DNA from: Geotrypetes seraphini
Taxonomy: Eukaryota > Chordata > Amphibia > Gymnophiona > Dermophiidae
Reading direction: 5' to 3'
Length of the DNA stretch: 64,000 nt
Assembly: GCF_902459505.1 (NCBI RefSeq)
Contig: NC_047084.1
Coordinates: 462,464,140-462,528,139, forward strand
Each line of letters starts with the position of its first letter. Within the stretch, counting starts at the first letter, position 1. Under the pieces are notes generated by a model, which saw only the letters and a program-made list of their open reading frames with translations, was not told the origin of the DNA and ran no database searches. Both the position numbers and the translations under genes were made by a program. Shown in pieces: positions 40,501 to 52,500 of the stretch.

Positions 40501-43500
40501 ATTTACATATACTTTATGCAGATACTTTTTCTGTCCCTACTGGGCGCACAATCTGAGTTATGTACCTGGGCAATGGAGGTTGTAAAGGTGTTTGCAGTGG
40601 GAATCAAACCCAGTTCCCCAGGTCCTCAGCCCACTGCTTACCTATTAAGCTCATGGCCATTGAGTGGAGGGTAGGTAAAGGAGGTGGTGTTTCCTAGTAG
40701 AGGATATGGTAGAGTCATCTTGCCTAGCTGTGTCTAAAGGGGGTTTGAACAGATTCCTAGAGGAAAAGTCCATAAAAGATTGGACTTTTATCATGCATCC
40801 ATAGGAAGGAGCTACAAGAAATGGCATGTCGCATGCTTTCTAGTGACCAAGATTGATTACTGATGAAAACAGACCTTGATGGACACAGTGTGACATGTCT
40901 TTATTTTTTTAACTGGCATATTGTTTTACCCTTAGTTGCGTCGTGAGGCCCGTCTGCGGAGGGAGTACCTCTATAAGAAAGCACAGGAAGAGAAACTGCG
41001 TACCATTGAAGAAAAGAAAGAAAAGCTAAAAAGAGCTCTAGATGGTGTGGCCTTTTTTTCTATATTTTAATTTCGGTGCAATTTTTAAACTTTCTAGTCA
41101 TACATGAACAAAAAAGGGGACTGCATGCATTAAACAGGATTTATAGTCAAAATGAAAAGGAAGCATAACATATATTCTAGTACATACACATGGAGGGGCA
41201 TTTTCAGCATGATGTCCAAAGCAGATTTAGGATGTTGTTAAAAAAAAAGCCAAATGGTCACTTTGGAACCAGAAAAAGTCTTATCTTTTTGGTTCAAAAA
41301 TTACCCTATTTTAGTTGTTTTTGTGCTCAGTGAGTCTTTCTTTAAGGACCATTTAAAAAAAAAAAAAAAAAAGTTTGGGAACAGCAGTCTTACTAAACTG
41401 GCCACATAGACATCCCAGTAAAGCAGTGGGGCAATGATTGAACTTCACATCATAACCCTTTTATATCGTATAGTAAGTCTTCCAGGAATAGCAAAAATGT
41501 ACTGTAACCAACTGTACAGCATTACAGTAATCTTTTTGCCTGTAGGTGTTGTCTATATGTGAGTTCAGTAGGTATTTTATGGCTTTTGGGGCACTCGTAC
41601 TTTCCACCACAAATGTACCTGTTAGTGAGATATGGGCCAGGATTTCACTGCTCTGATCACTATGCTACTCTAGGGACCTGCTTGCTGCTGTAAGAGGGAA
41701 GATATTTTTTTCACAAAACGCCTAAATTGCCATTTCAAAACTCATTTTTAAGACTTTTTCTATGCAGTTCATCTACATCTCATGGGGGCATGTTTGGGTG
41801 GGTGATTTGGATGTTTTTGTGCAATAAAACACTGTAAAAATATTTAGGGCAAAAAAAAAATAGGACTTCTTGGCTAGACCTGTTTCAATAACAACTAAGT
41901 GCCAAAAGGTGCCCAAACTGGCCAGATGACCACTGAAGAGATATAAAGGCATGATCCTCCCTCTTAATCCCCCAGTGGTAACTGACCCCTTCCCAGCCCC
42001 AAAGAGGTGAAAGTGACAGAGTATACCAGGCTCTATGACAGCTGTAGATATAATGGCCAATCTGCCTCTTTGTGCCATTTTTTTGTTTCAAAAATGAGCT
42101 CCATAGTTTTGTAGTTAGTTTACTCAAGTAGATGCAAGGAGAAGAAATTACAGGGCACAAGTCGGTAAAATAAATTTAATAAAGAAAAGCAATTATGTAG
42201 AATTAAGGGATGAAATCAGTCCTCCACCAAATTGACTTCAACATCAATCTATGGAATATATTATTTTTCATCTACATTTACATACTATCATTTTGGTTTG
42301 CATTCTAGAAAATCGCCTCATTCCAACAGAAATTCGTCGGGAAGCACTCTCTCTCCAGAAGCTAATTGAATATGATGACGAAGGTGGTGAAGGTGAGAAA
42401 CCTGAAGCTACTTGCCTATAATTCTGGCTCACGAAAAGAGCTGTCTTTTTTTTTGGGTGAATTTTCCACAGCTCTCCTTGCACTGTAATTTAGTGCTTTC
42501 AATCCCAAGTTGGGGCAAAGGGTCCTACAAAGGCAGTAATATTAATGGAGATATCAATTTATTTGTGATGTGGATTAGGAAATAAAGCAATGGAAAACTG
42601 AGAAGGCTAGTGCTAAAGAGCCTTCTGACCATAAATTTGGTGATGGGAATGGGTGAGAGCCTTGGTTGCAGCTGTTAGGATCTTTTTACTCATGTTAATT
42701 TCTATTCTCCTGCAGGTGTCACTAGCTTTGTAGATGATGAATACAGATGGGCTGGTGTTGAGGATCCTAAAGTTATGATCACTACTTCTAGAGAGCCTAG
42801 CTCTCGACTTAAAATGTTTGCTAAGGTGAGTGAATTATTATTCTCCTTAGTCTCTACTTTTTCATAACCTGGAATGAAAAGATAATAGAAGTTATTTGTC
42901 CATCAGTATAATTGAATCTGCCCATAATACTTCCTGATAAATGCTATAGACATAGGAGGACTATTGCATGTATTGATTACCCTATTACGTGGAGTCAGAA
43001 TTAGCATTATAAAATATTTCTTCACCTCTTTGGAGCCTTATGTCCTTATTTATATACTTCAATGGGTGTTTGACTACCTCTATAGTATCTTGTTTCTCTC
43101 TTAAGCCTCACCGCACATTGTTTTTGGTGCAGACCTTGTCCCATTTTAATAGCCCTTTTCTGAACTGGATTACTGAATGCAGGAAGCCAGGCCCTTACTT
43201 TGTTGCCAGACTGTGTCAACCCACTGGGTCCCCCTTGCCTAACCTACTGTCTCCTGGGCCCCCCAGGTAGCTAAGGTGAGTGCAGTAGCTAAGGCAAGTG
43301 CAATAGCGGGATCCCAAAATTTGCCTATTAAAGCTCACCTAGGGTTTAGGCATTTGGGTCTGCCACTCCTGCACCTCCTGATGGTATTTCTTAAAATTAG
43401 GAACTGTCAACCCCCACTTCTGCTTTCCCCAAATACATAGCAGCTCTACATACCCTGGGGGGACCCCCCCAAATAAAAAGCACAGTTACTTACCGTAACA

Positions 43501-46500
43501 GGTGTTATCCAGGGACAGCAGGCATATATTCTCACATGTGGGTGACATCATCTACGGAGCCCCAGCGCGGACAGCTTTTCAAGCAAACTTGATTGAAGTT
43601 TCAAGTTTGCTATGCTGCACCACGCATGTGCATGCCTTCTTGCCCACTAGAGGGCGCATCCCCACCTCGTGGTCCTCAGTTCCATAGCCAGCAAAGAAGC
43701 CATCCCCGGGGAGGAGGGCGGGTTGTGAGAATATATGCCTGCTGTCCCTGGATAACACCTGTTACGGTAAGTAACTGTGCTTTATCCCAGGACAAGCAGG
43801 CATGATATTCTCACATGTGGGTGACCTCCAAGCCAACCAAAAAAGGGCAGGTGGGAGGATGGCAATTTAGGAAAACAGATTACGCAAAACTGACTGGCCA
43901 AACCGGCCGTCACTCCTGGATAACGTATCCAGGCAGTAGTGGGAGGTGAAAGTATGAACTGAAGACCAAGGGGCAGCCTTGCAGATATCCTCCACCGGAG
44001 TAGACCGGAGGAACGCCACAGAAGCTGCCATCGCTCGGACCTTATGTCCCGTGACCCGACCATGAAGCGCGAGACCAGCCTGAGCATAGCAAAAAGAAAT
44101 ACAAGCAGCCAACCAGTTGGACAAGGTGCGCTTGGAAACAGGACATCCCAACCGATTAGGATCAAAGGACAAAAATAATTGAGGAACCTTCCGATGAGAC
44201 TTGGTGCGTTGAAGATAAAAGGCCAACGCTCTCTTACAGTCAAGCGTGTGAAGCGCCGCCTCCCCAGGATGAGAGTGGGGCTTCGGAAAAAACACCGGAA
44301 GAACAATGGACTGATTGAGATGGAAATCAGACACAACCTTAGGTAAAAATTTAGGATGGGTGCGAAGAACCACCTTGTCATGATGGAACACAGTAAAGGG
44401 CGGGTCCACAACCAAAGCCTGTAGCTCGCTAATCCGACGAGCGGACGTGAGCGCAAGCAAAAAGATCACCTTCCAAGTGAGAAACTTAAGATGAGATTTG
44501 TCAATAGGCTCGAAGGGAGGCTTCATTAGTTGAGCCAAAACCACATTAAGATCCCAAACTACAGGAGGAGGTTTCAAAGGAGGATTAACATTCACTAGAC
44601 CCCTCATGAAACGAATCACCAGAGGATGAAGAGAGAGAGATCGACCCTCGAGATGCCGATGGAAAGCAGCAATCGCACTGAGATGCACCCTAATGGAAGT
44701 CGTCTTCAGCCCAGACTTGGACAAATGCAACAAATATTCCAGAACCGAAGACACCGGAACCGAACTCGGATCCAGATGATTCGAGGAACACCAGGAAGAA
44801 AATCTGGTCCACTTCTGAGAATAACAAAGCCTAGTCGAGACCTTGCGCGAGGCTTCCAGAACCTCCCTCACAGACTGAGAAACTTGTGAAGTCATGGGGA
44901 AAGGAACCAAGCCGTCAGATGTAAAGACTGAAGATTGGGATGCAACAGCGAACCCCGACTCTGAGACAGCAGAGAGGGAAAGACAGGTAGAAGCAGAGGC
45001 TCCCTGACACTGAGTTGAAGGAGCAGGGAGAACCAGTGCTGACGAGGCGCAATGAGAATCATAGTGGCTCTGGACGCCTTGAGATGAACCAACGTCCTCA
45101 AGATCAGAGGGAAAGGAGGAAACGCATAAAGGAACCTCCCTCCCCAGTCGAGAAGAAAGGCGTCGGCCTCGAGACGGTCCGGGGAGTACATCCGAGAACA
45201 ATAGAGGGGCAGTTTGCGAGTCTCCGGGGAGGCAAACAGATCCACCTGAGGAGTCCCCCAGCGGTCGAAGACCTCGTGCAGAACTCGGGAGTTTAGCGAC
45301 CACTCGTGCGGCTGGAGAAGACGACTGAGTTTGTCGGCCAGACAATTCTTCTCTCCCTGAATGTAAACCGCCCGCAGGAAGATGTTCTGGGAGACCGCCC
45401 ATTCCCAAAGGCGCAGGGCTTCCCGGCACAGGGACCAAGAGCCTGTTCCCCCTTGTTTGTTCACATAATACATGGCCACCTGGTTGTCCGTCTGCACAAG
45501 GACTACCTGATCGTGCAGCAGGTGGCAGAATGCTCGAGCCGCCAGAAAAATGGCACGAAGTTCTAAAACATTGATGTGACAACTCCGGTCCTCTGCCGAC
45601 CATAGACCTTGAGTCCGCAGACCGTCCAGATGAGCTCCCCACGCGTACTCCGAAGAGTCCGTGGTCAGGACCTTGCGATGCGGAGGAACGAGAAAGAGCA
45701 AACCCCCGGAAAGATTGGAAGAGTTGGTCCACCAACGGAGCAAGCGTCTCAAGGAAGGAGTCACAGTTATAGGAGAGGAGACTGGGTCCCGATCCTGACG
45801 CCACTGGGAGGCCAAGGTCCACTGAGGAAGCCTCAGGTGCAAACGGGCGAACGGAGTGACATGGACCGTCGACGCCATGTGGCCGAGCAGAACCATCATG
45901 CGCTGCGCCGAAACTGAGGGCAGCAACGAAACCTGGCGACTCAATCGAAGCAGGACCTCCAACCGTGGCGGGGGGAGGAACGAACGGAGACGAACCGTGT
46001 TCAGCACGGCCCCGATAAACTGAAGGGATTGAGTCGGGCACAACTGAGACTTGGGGAAGTTCACTTCGAACCCCAGACGTTGAAGGAAGATGATAGTCTG
46101 TCGGGTCGCTGAAATAACCCCTTCCTTGGAGGACGCCTTGATCAGCCAATCGTCCAGGTAGGGAAACACCTGCAGTCCCCGAGATCTCAGGGCTGCCGCG
46201 ACCACCACCATACACTTCGTGAAGACTCGAGGGGACAAAGCCAGTCCAAAGGGGAGGACCCGATACTGGAGGTGCAACTCCCCCACCTGGAACCTGAGGA
46301 ACTTGCGGAAGGCGGGATGCACCGGAACATGAGTATATGCTTCTTTCAGGTCCAGGGAGCACATCCAGTCCCCCGATTCTAACAGAGGGTACAGGACTGG
46401 AAGGGACAACATACGGAACTTCTCCTGGACAAGGAACTTGTTGAGCATCCGGAGGTCCAGAATGGGGCGTAAGTCCCCTGTCTTCTTCGGGACCAAAAAG

Positions 46501-49500
46501 TAACGGGAGTAAAACCCCCGTCCCCTTTGGTTCGGGGGCACGGGCTCCACCGCCCGAAGGCTCAACAAGGATCTGGCTTCCGACAGGAGAAGAGGAAGCT
46601 GGTCTCGACAGCCAAGAGAAGCCCCCGGCGGATGTTCTGGCGGCATGGCTAAGAAGTTTAGCGAGTAACCCTCGGAGATGATCCGGAGCACCCAAGCGTC
46701 CGACGTGATCTCGGCCCAGGCCGGAAGAAAGGCCTGCAATCGGCCCCCGATAGGAAGGGGGTCCTTCGACAGTGCGGAGGGGGCCCGCCCCCAACCGAGC
46801 ATCACGTCAAAAAGACGGAGCCAGTTTAGACGCCCCTTGCGCCTGAGGCTTTGGTTGGGACGCTCTGCCTTGCTGAGGGGGACGCCGGGGCGGAGGCCTC
46901 GAGAAAGCCGGCGTCGACTTCTGTGGGTATCGCCACGGAGGAGGTCTAAACGGCTTCTGCGGCGGGGCCCGGGGTTTAGGACGGACCAATGAGGCGATAG
47001 AGCGCTCATGTTCAGACAAGCGTTTGGTCGCCGCCTCCAAGGACTCATCGAACAACTCGGAGCCCACACATGGAAGATTGGCCAGACATTCTTGCAAGTT
47101 CGGGTCCATATCCAGGGTACGAAGCCATGCGAGACGGCGCATCGCCACCGCAACGGCGGATACACGAGAGGCCAACTCAAACGCATCGTAAACTGCGTGA
47201 AAAAGGTAGAGACGCAGCTGAGACAAATTGGCCATAAAGGTACCAAAATCCCCCTTATGGGAATCCGGCATGACCCCATAATACCTGGGCAACGCCTTCA
47301 CCATCTGCCTTAAATAGGATGAGAAGGTAAATGCATAATTAAGGACCCTGGCAGCCATCATGGAGTTGGAATAGAGGCGACGACCAAACTTGTCCAGGGT
47401 CCATCCCTCCCGCCCGGGGGGGACCGCAGCAGAGACCCTAGAAGGCTGAGACTTCTTCAACGCCGACTCCACCAGCAACGACTGGTGGGACAGCTGTGCT
47501 TTGTCAAAGCCTTTGCAAGGGACCGTACGGTACTTCGACTCCATCTTTGATGGAACCGCTGTGACTGTAAGAGGGGAGTCCAAGTTTCTCAGGAAGGTCT
47601 GATGTAGAACCTTGTTGAGAGGCAGACGAGGAGTCTCCTTTGGGGGAGAGGGCAAATCCTGCTCCTCCAAAAATTCCTTCGTGTATTGAGAGCCTGACAT
47701 AAGGTCAAGGTCCAAAGCCCTCCCCATCTCAAGCACAAATCTGGAAAAGGAGGAGGGCTTCGAAGGCGGAGAGGGAGATCGAGAAGCCCGCGTCGCCAAA
47801 AAAGAAGGGGAAGCCTCACGGGAGTAACGAGGCTCCTTACCGGTGCCAGACCCCGAACCCCAAGAAGCCGCACCCAGCGACCTCGACGGGGTCGGGGACC
47901 GCCCATGCCCCGAGGAACCCCTGCGGGAAGTCCCCGGGGTATGAGGCACCGAGGCATGCCCCTTCCGTCTCGGCGAAGAGTCCCTCGAAAACTCCACCTC
48001 GGAGGAACGGAAAAGCCTCGGATTATCGAGGCGGAGCTCGGAGACCCGCAGGGTCTCAGCCTCGGTCGGCGAGGAGCGACCGCGGCGTCGAGGAGAGCCC
48101 CGTTGACGTTTGGGCTTCCTCGGCCGATGCTTCGCCCGAGGCCGACCCGAGGGAGAGGAGCCCCAGGAGGACCTCGACAAGGAAGAAGAGGAAGAGATCC
48201 ACCGAACCCTCCGCACCTTGTCCCGAGGCCGCACGCTCCGCTCAGGCTGGTCAACCGAGGTCGAGGGCAAGGTCGGAGTCGAGGCTGAAGCCACCCCAGG
48301 GGCCGAAGTCGAGGGTACCGAGGGTACTGGTCAACCGAGACCGAGGCCGCCGAAGCCGGGGCCGACGAGGCCGAAGACGGCTGGAGGTGCGTGAGGGCAC
48401 CGGACAGTTCCGAGGCAATGAGCGCACGGAGCAAGTCTTGAAAGACGGGAACCCCCATCATAGTCGGCAGATCCTGGGCCGGCGGGTGCTCCCTCGAGGG
48501 CGACCTCGGTCTCGAGTATTCCCGCGGGGCACCCGACTTCGACGCTCGGGGCGGGGCCGAGGAAGACCCACCCGCCCCCGTCGATGAGCCCGAGGATGGC
48601 TTCTTCGAGGCTGGAAGAGAAGAAGGAAGTGAGGACTTACCCACCGTCGACTTCGGGGTCGAGGACGCCGGCTTCGACGAAGCAGGCTGTCGGGGCGAGG
48701 TCGAGGGAGTCGAGGCCAAGGTCAAGGCCGGGGCCGAAGCCGAGGCCGACGTCGAGGCCTTCCCCGCCATGGGGTCCACAGCAAAGAGCTCTGCCATACG
48801 AGCGCGACGGCGGCGGAGGGCCCTTTGCTGAAAAGTAGAGCACCGAGTGCAGGAGTCGGTCGGGTGCTCAGGACCCAGACAAAGTAAGCACCACCGGTGG
48901 GGATCGGTGATCGAAAGGAGTCGATCGCACCGGGTGCACTTTTTAAAGCCCGTCAAGGGACGGGACATGGACACAAAAAACGGCCGGGAACGAACGAGGT
49001 CCTGCGGCCGCGGCTACCGGGAGCCCCCGGAGCCGAACGAAAAATCTTTTTTTTTTTTTTCGACGAAAACCTAAACACAAACAAATAAAAAAACAAAGTA
49101 AGCACAGCGACCAAGAAACACTCAGCCGCGGTGTCAGAAGGCTAAAATAGAAGAGCACAAATTCCACAGGGCTTCTGGCTCCGCGTTAAAAACTGAACTG
49201 AGGACCACGAGGTGTGGATGCGCCCTCTAGTGGGCAAGAAGGCATGCACATGCGTGGTGCAGCATAGCAAACTTGAAACTTCAATCAAGTTTGCTTGAAA
49301 AGCTGTCCGCGCTGGGGCTCTGTAGATGACGTCACCCACATGTGAGAATATCATGCCTGCTTGTCCTGGGATAATGAGAAAGTAAGGTTTGTAATTTGCC
49401 AAGAACTGTGGATCCACCCAGATCAGCAGGACCTGAAATAGAAACCAAAGTTTAGGGAGGATCATCATTTTAACCACCTCGAACCATCCCATCCAAGAGG

Positions 49501-52500
49501 ACAGCCTACTCCACTGCTCTAAGGTCTGCTTCACATTCTGAATCGCTGGTCCATAATTAAGGTCAAACATTCACTCCTTTTCCTCCCAAATATACTCTCA
49601 AGTACCACATTGACCCCCAAGCCCACCAAAATTGAAAGCGAGTTTGCAATTCTAGGACTGCCCTGAGGATAAATTAACATTTAGAATCTCGGATTTAGAA
49701 AGATTCACCCAAAAGCCAGACACACGCCCACATGCCCCAACTCCTGTCCATTCGCTTCTAGCATAGTACCCAGTTAATGTAGCATAGTACATAGTTAATG
49801 TAAACAAAATATCATTTGCAAACAAACACCTTTTATGCTCCGTACCATTCACATTCACTCCTACAATTCTGGGTTGGTCCCTCACCCTCTGAGTTAAGGG
49901 TTCTATCGCCAACGCAAATAGAAATGGGGATAAGGGGCATCCCTGCCTCGTCCCCCTAGCCAACAGAAATGGAGCTGAATATCTTCCATTGTCCTTAATA
50001 CATGCTGTCGGGTTGGCGAAGAGCACTTTTATCCATTCCTCGAATTGGGTAACCTTGATGAAGATGTACATCATAATGCACCAATACCAATGGCTAAACT
50101 GCCGGTAACATCGGTGCAGCAGGTTGTCTCGAAGTGGGTGACCTCGATAAGGATGCACACCGTGAAAGAGAGACAACCTGCGAAGCTAGAGAACGGTGGT
50201 GTCTGCATCAAGAGACTCCAAGCGTAGAGACCTGCAACACTTGCTGAGAACGCACCAGTACTGATGGCTCAACAGCCAGTACCCTTGGTGCAGCAGGTTG
50301 CCTCAAAGCAGGTGACCTTGATGAGGATGCACACCATGAAGAAGAGACATCCTGCAAAGCTTAAGAACATTGGGGTCAATGTTTGGTCTACATCAAGAGA
50401 CTCAAAGCTGTCGAGACCCTCGATGCTTGCTGGGAAGTGGATGGCTTCTGAGCTGGCTTCCCCGATGCGATTCATTCTTCCGATGTTGATGCGATGCAGG
50501 ATTTTTCAATGTCAGCTGCTACAAAGATTTGGCAATCCATGGCCGAGCCGAAGAGCTTGTCCTGTTGAATGTGACGGAGTGCTGTTGTAAGGTGTAACAT
50601 TGAGCTGAAGACTCTGCTCAGTGTTCAGGACCCAAACACAGTAGACACCAACTATAAGAGTCGGTGATAGAAATGGGCTGCTGCACCTAAAGCACGTCTC
50701 AAAACCCATAGACAGTTTCAACCATAGTAGGAAAAGAATTTCATCAGCAAGATTGTACTTAATGTAGAACTGAGAGAGAGACCCCACCAAGGAAAAAATC
50801 TGAGGCCGAAGCCCAAGTTTGAAGAAAAAAGACGAAAATATATGTTTTAAAAATTAAATTTTCCATTTCTTTTTTTTAGTAAAAGAATAAATACTGATAA
50901 GAAAAAAGTATAGAAAAATGACGTGAGTGCAGAAAGGCAACGCAGACTGAACAGAGTTCAGTCAAAAAAGTAATTCTTCAGTCTGCAGAAAACAAAGGTA
51001 CTGCGAGTCTACATCAGGCGGGAAGGCACTTGTGCATGCACATTGCAGGCAGTCGCAAAGTTTCTTAAAACTTAAAGTGACACTGCACTTTTAATACTGT
51101 TCTTACTGGGGCTCCATGGATAACTTCACCCATGTGTGAGAATATGCTGCCTGCTTGTCCTGGGATAACAGGTTAAATGAGGAAGAATCTGTATCACAGT
51201 CATCTATCTGCACAAAAGCTAAAAGCACTGTGGATCTTTGCCATACATATTAAGTACTTCGCAGTCCAAGGATTCTAGTCTAAGCTAATCAAGATACTAA
51301 CTGCCTTTTCTATTCTTTCCTCTTTCATAGGAAATGAAGTTGGTGTTCCCAAATGCTCAGCGCATGAATAGAGGAAAACATGAGATGGGCGCTTTAGTGC
51401 AGGCATGCAAAGCCAACAATGTTAGTGATCTCCTGATTGTCCATGAGCATAGAGGAAAGCCAGGTCAGCAACAGTAGTGTTTCGGTTAATCAAGCTCGCA
51501 TACAACAAGCAAAAAAAATTACTGATGTAAAAGAAAAAAGTCCCCTGAAACACCAGCAGCTTCCTGAGCCACAAATCCTCCCTCCCTCCCTCAGTGGTCC
51601 TGAGCTGCAAAGCCCTCCTCCCTCTCTCAAGCTCCGAAGTGGCAGAAGCAGGTGGCAGTCCTGAGCAGCAAATTTCCTCCCTCCTCTCCCTTCCTTACCC
51701 GAATGCAGCTGTTTACATACCTTACATCTTTCATAAGCTGTGTTCTCTCCCCTTTCAGATGGACTGATCGTGTGTCATCTTCCCTTTGGACCGACAGCCT
51801 ATTTCACTTTGTGTAACGTGGTGATGAGGCATGATATCCCAGAGCTTGGGACCATGTCAGAAGCTTATCCTCATCTCATTTTCCATAACTTCACATCACG
51901 CTTAGGAAAGAGGGTATGGAAGGGATGTTTGTGTGATGCATGGGTTGTTAGATACTGTGGGTGCAAATCTGTTTAATTGCCATAGCCCCAAGTATCCTGT
52001 GGTAGCTTAGGAGTTGATACATTTCTATGTAAGTTAGTGCTTCCCAAACATGGGAGGCTGGAGGCACCACAGCCAATCAGGTTTTCAGGATATCCACAAT
52101 AAATGTTTGTGAGACAGATTTTCATGTACTGCCTCCAATGCATGCAAATCTGTCTCATAAATATTAATTGTGGATATCCTGAAAACCTGACGTGCCTCCA
52201 GGACCAGGTTAGAAACTACAGCTGTAAGCATAAACTCCGTCTCTGGCAGAGGGACCTAACCAAACCAAATCTAATCTGATAGGCTGAAAAGGAAGTAAAC
52301 AAGGTGGATCAGCATATTGATGGGAGCATAGGGATAAGAGAGTATCTGAGATGACATCTTTTCACCATAAGGTACACTTCCAATCTCATGCTCTCCTCTG
52401 TATCTTGCACACACATCCCAGTGATCACCCTTATCCCTCCCCAACCTGCTTTGCTGGTAGGCAGGTGAGAGCAGCAGTCTGATTAAGAAGAAAGAGTATT

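Larger units (their letters stand above)
43477..49374 (-). mobile_element. DIRS-type tyrosine-recombinase retroelement, copy 2, nearly whole
   Basis: 5898-bp sister of copy 1 in IMP4 intron 4, antisense to IMP4. Parts: gag-like (about 46807-48974), reverse transcriptase/RNase H/methyltransferase-like (44892-47279) and YR (about 43867-44890). Termini are 43477-43536 on the left and 49331-49374 on the right, with an internal complementary region at 43724-43825. About one break is apparent in gag; otherwise it looks whole, so it is young. It interrupts an L1-like LINE (43290-43476 and 49375-50046). Confidence 0.92.

Noticed and set aside
44900-46794. Long upstream extension of the copy 2 recombinase frame
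   Set aside because: This part lies over the RT/RNase H region in another phase and has no domain motifs. Only the part below about 44890 encodes the recombinase.
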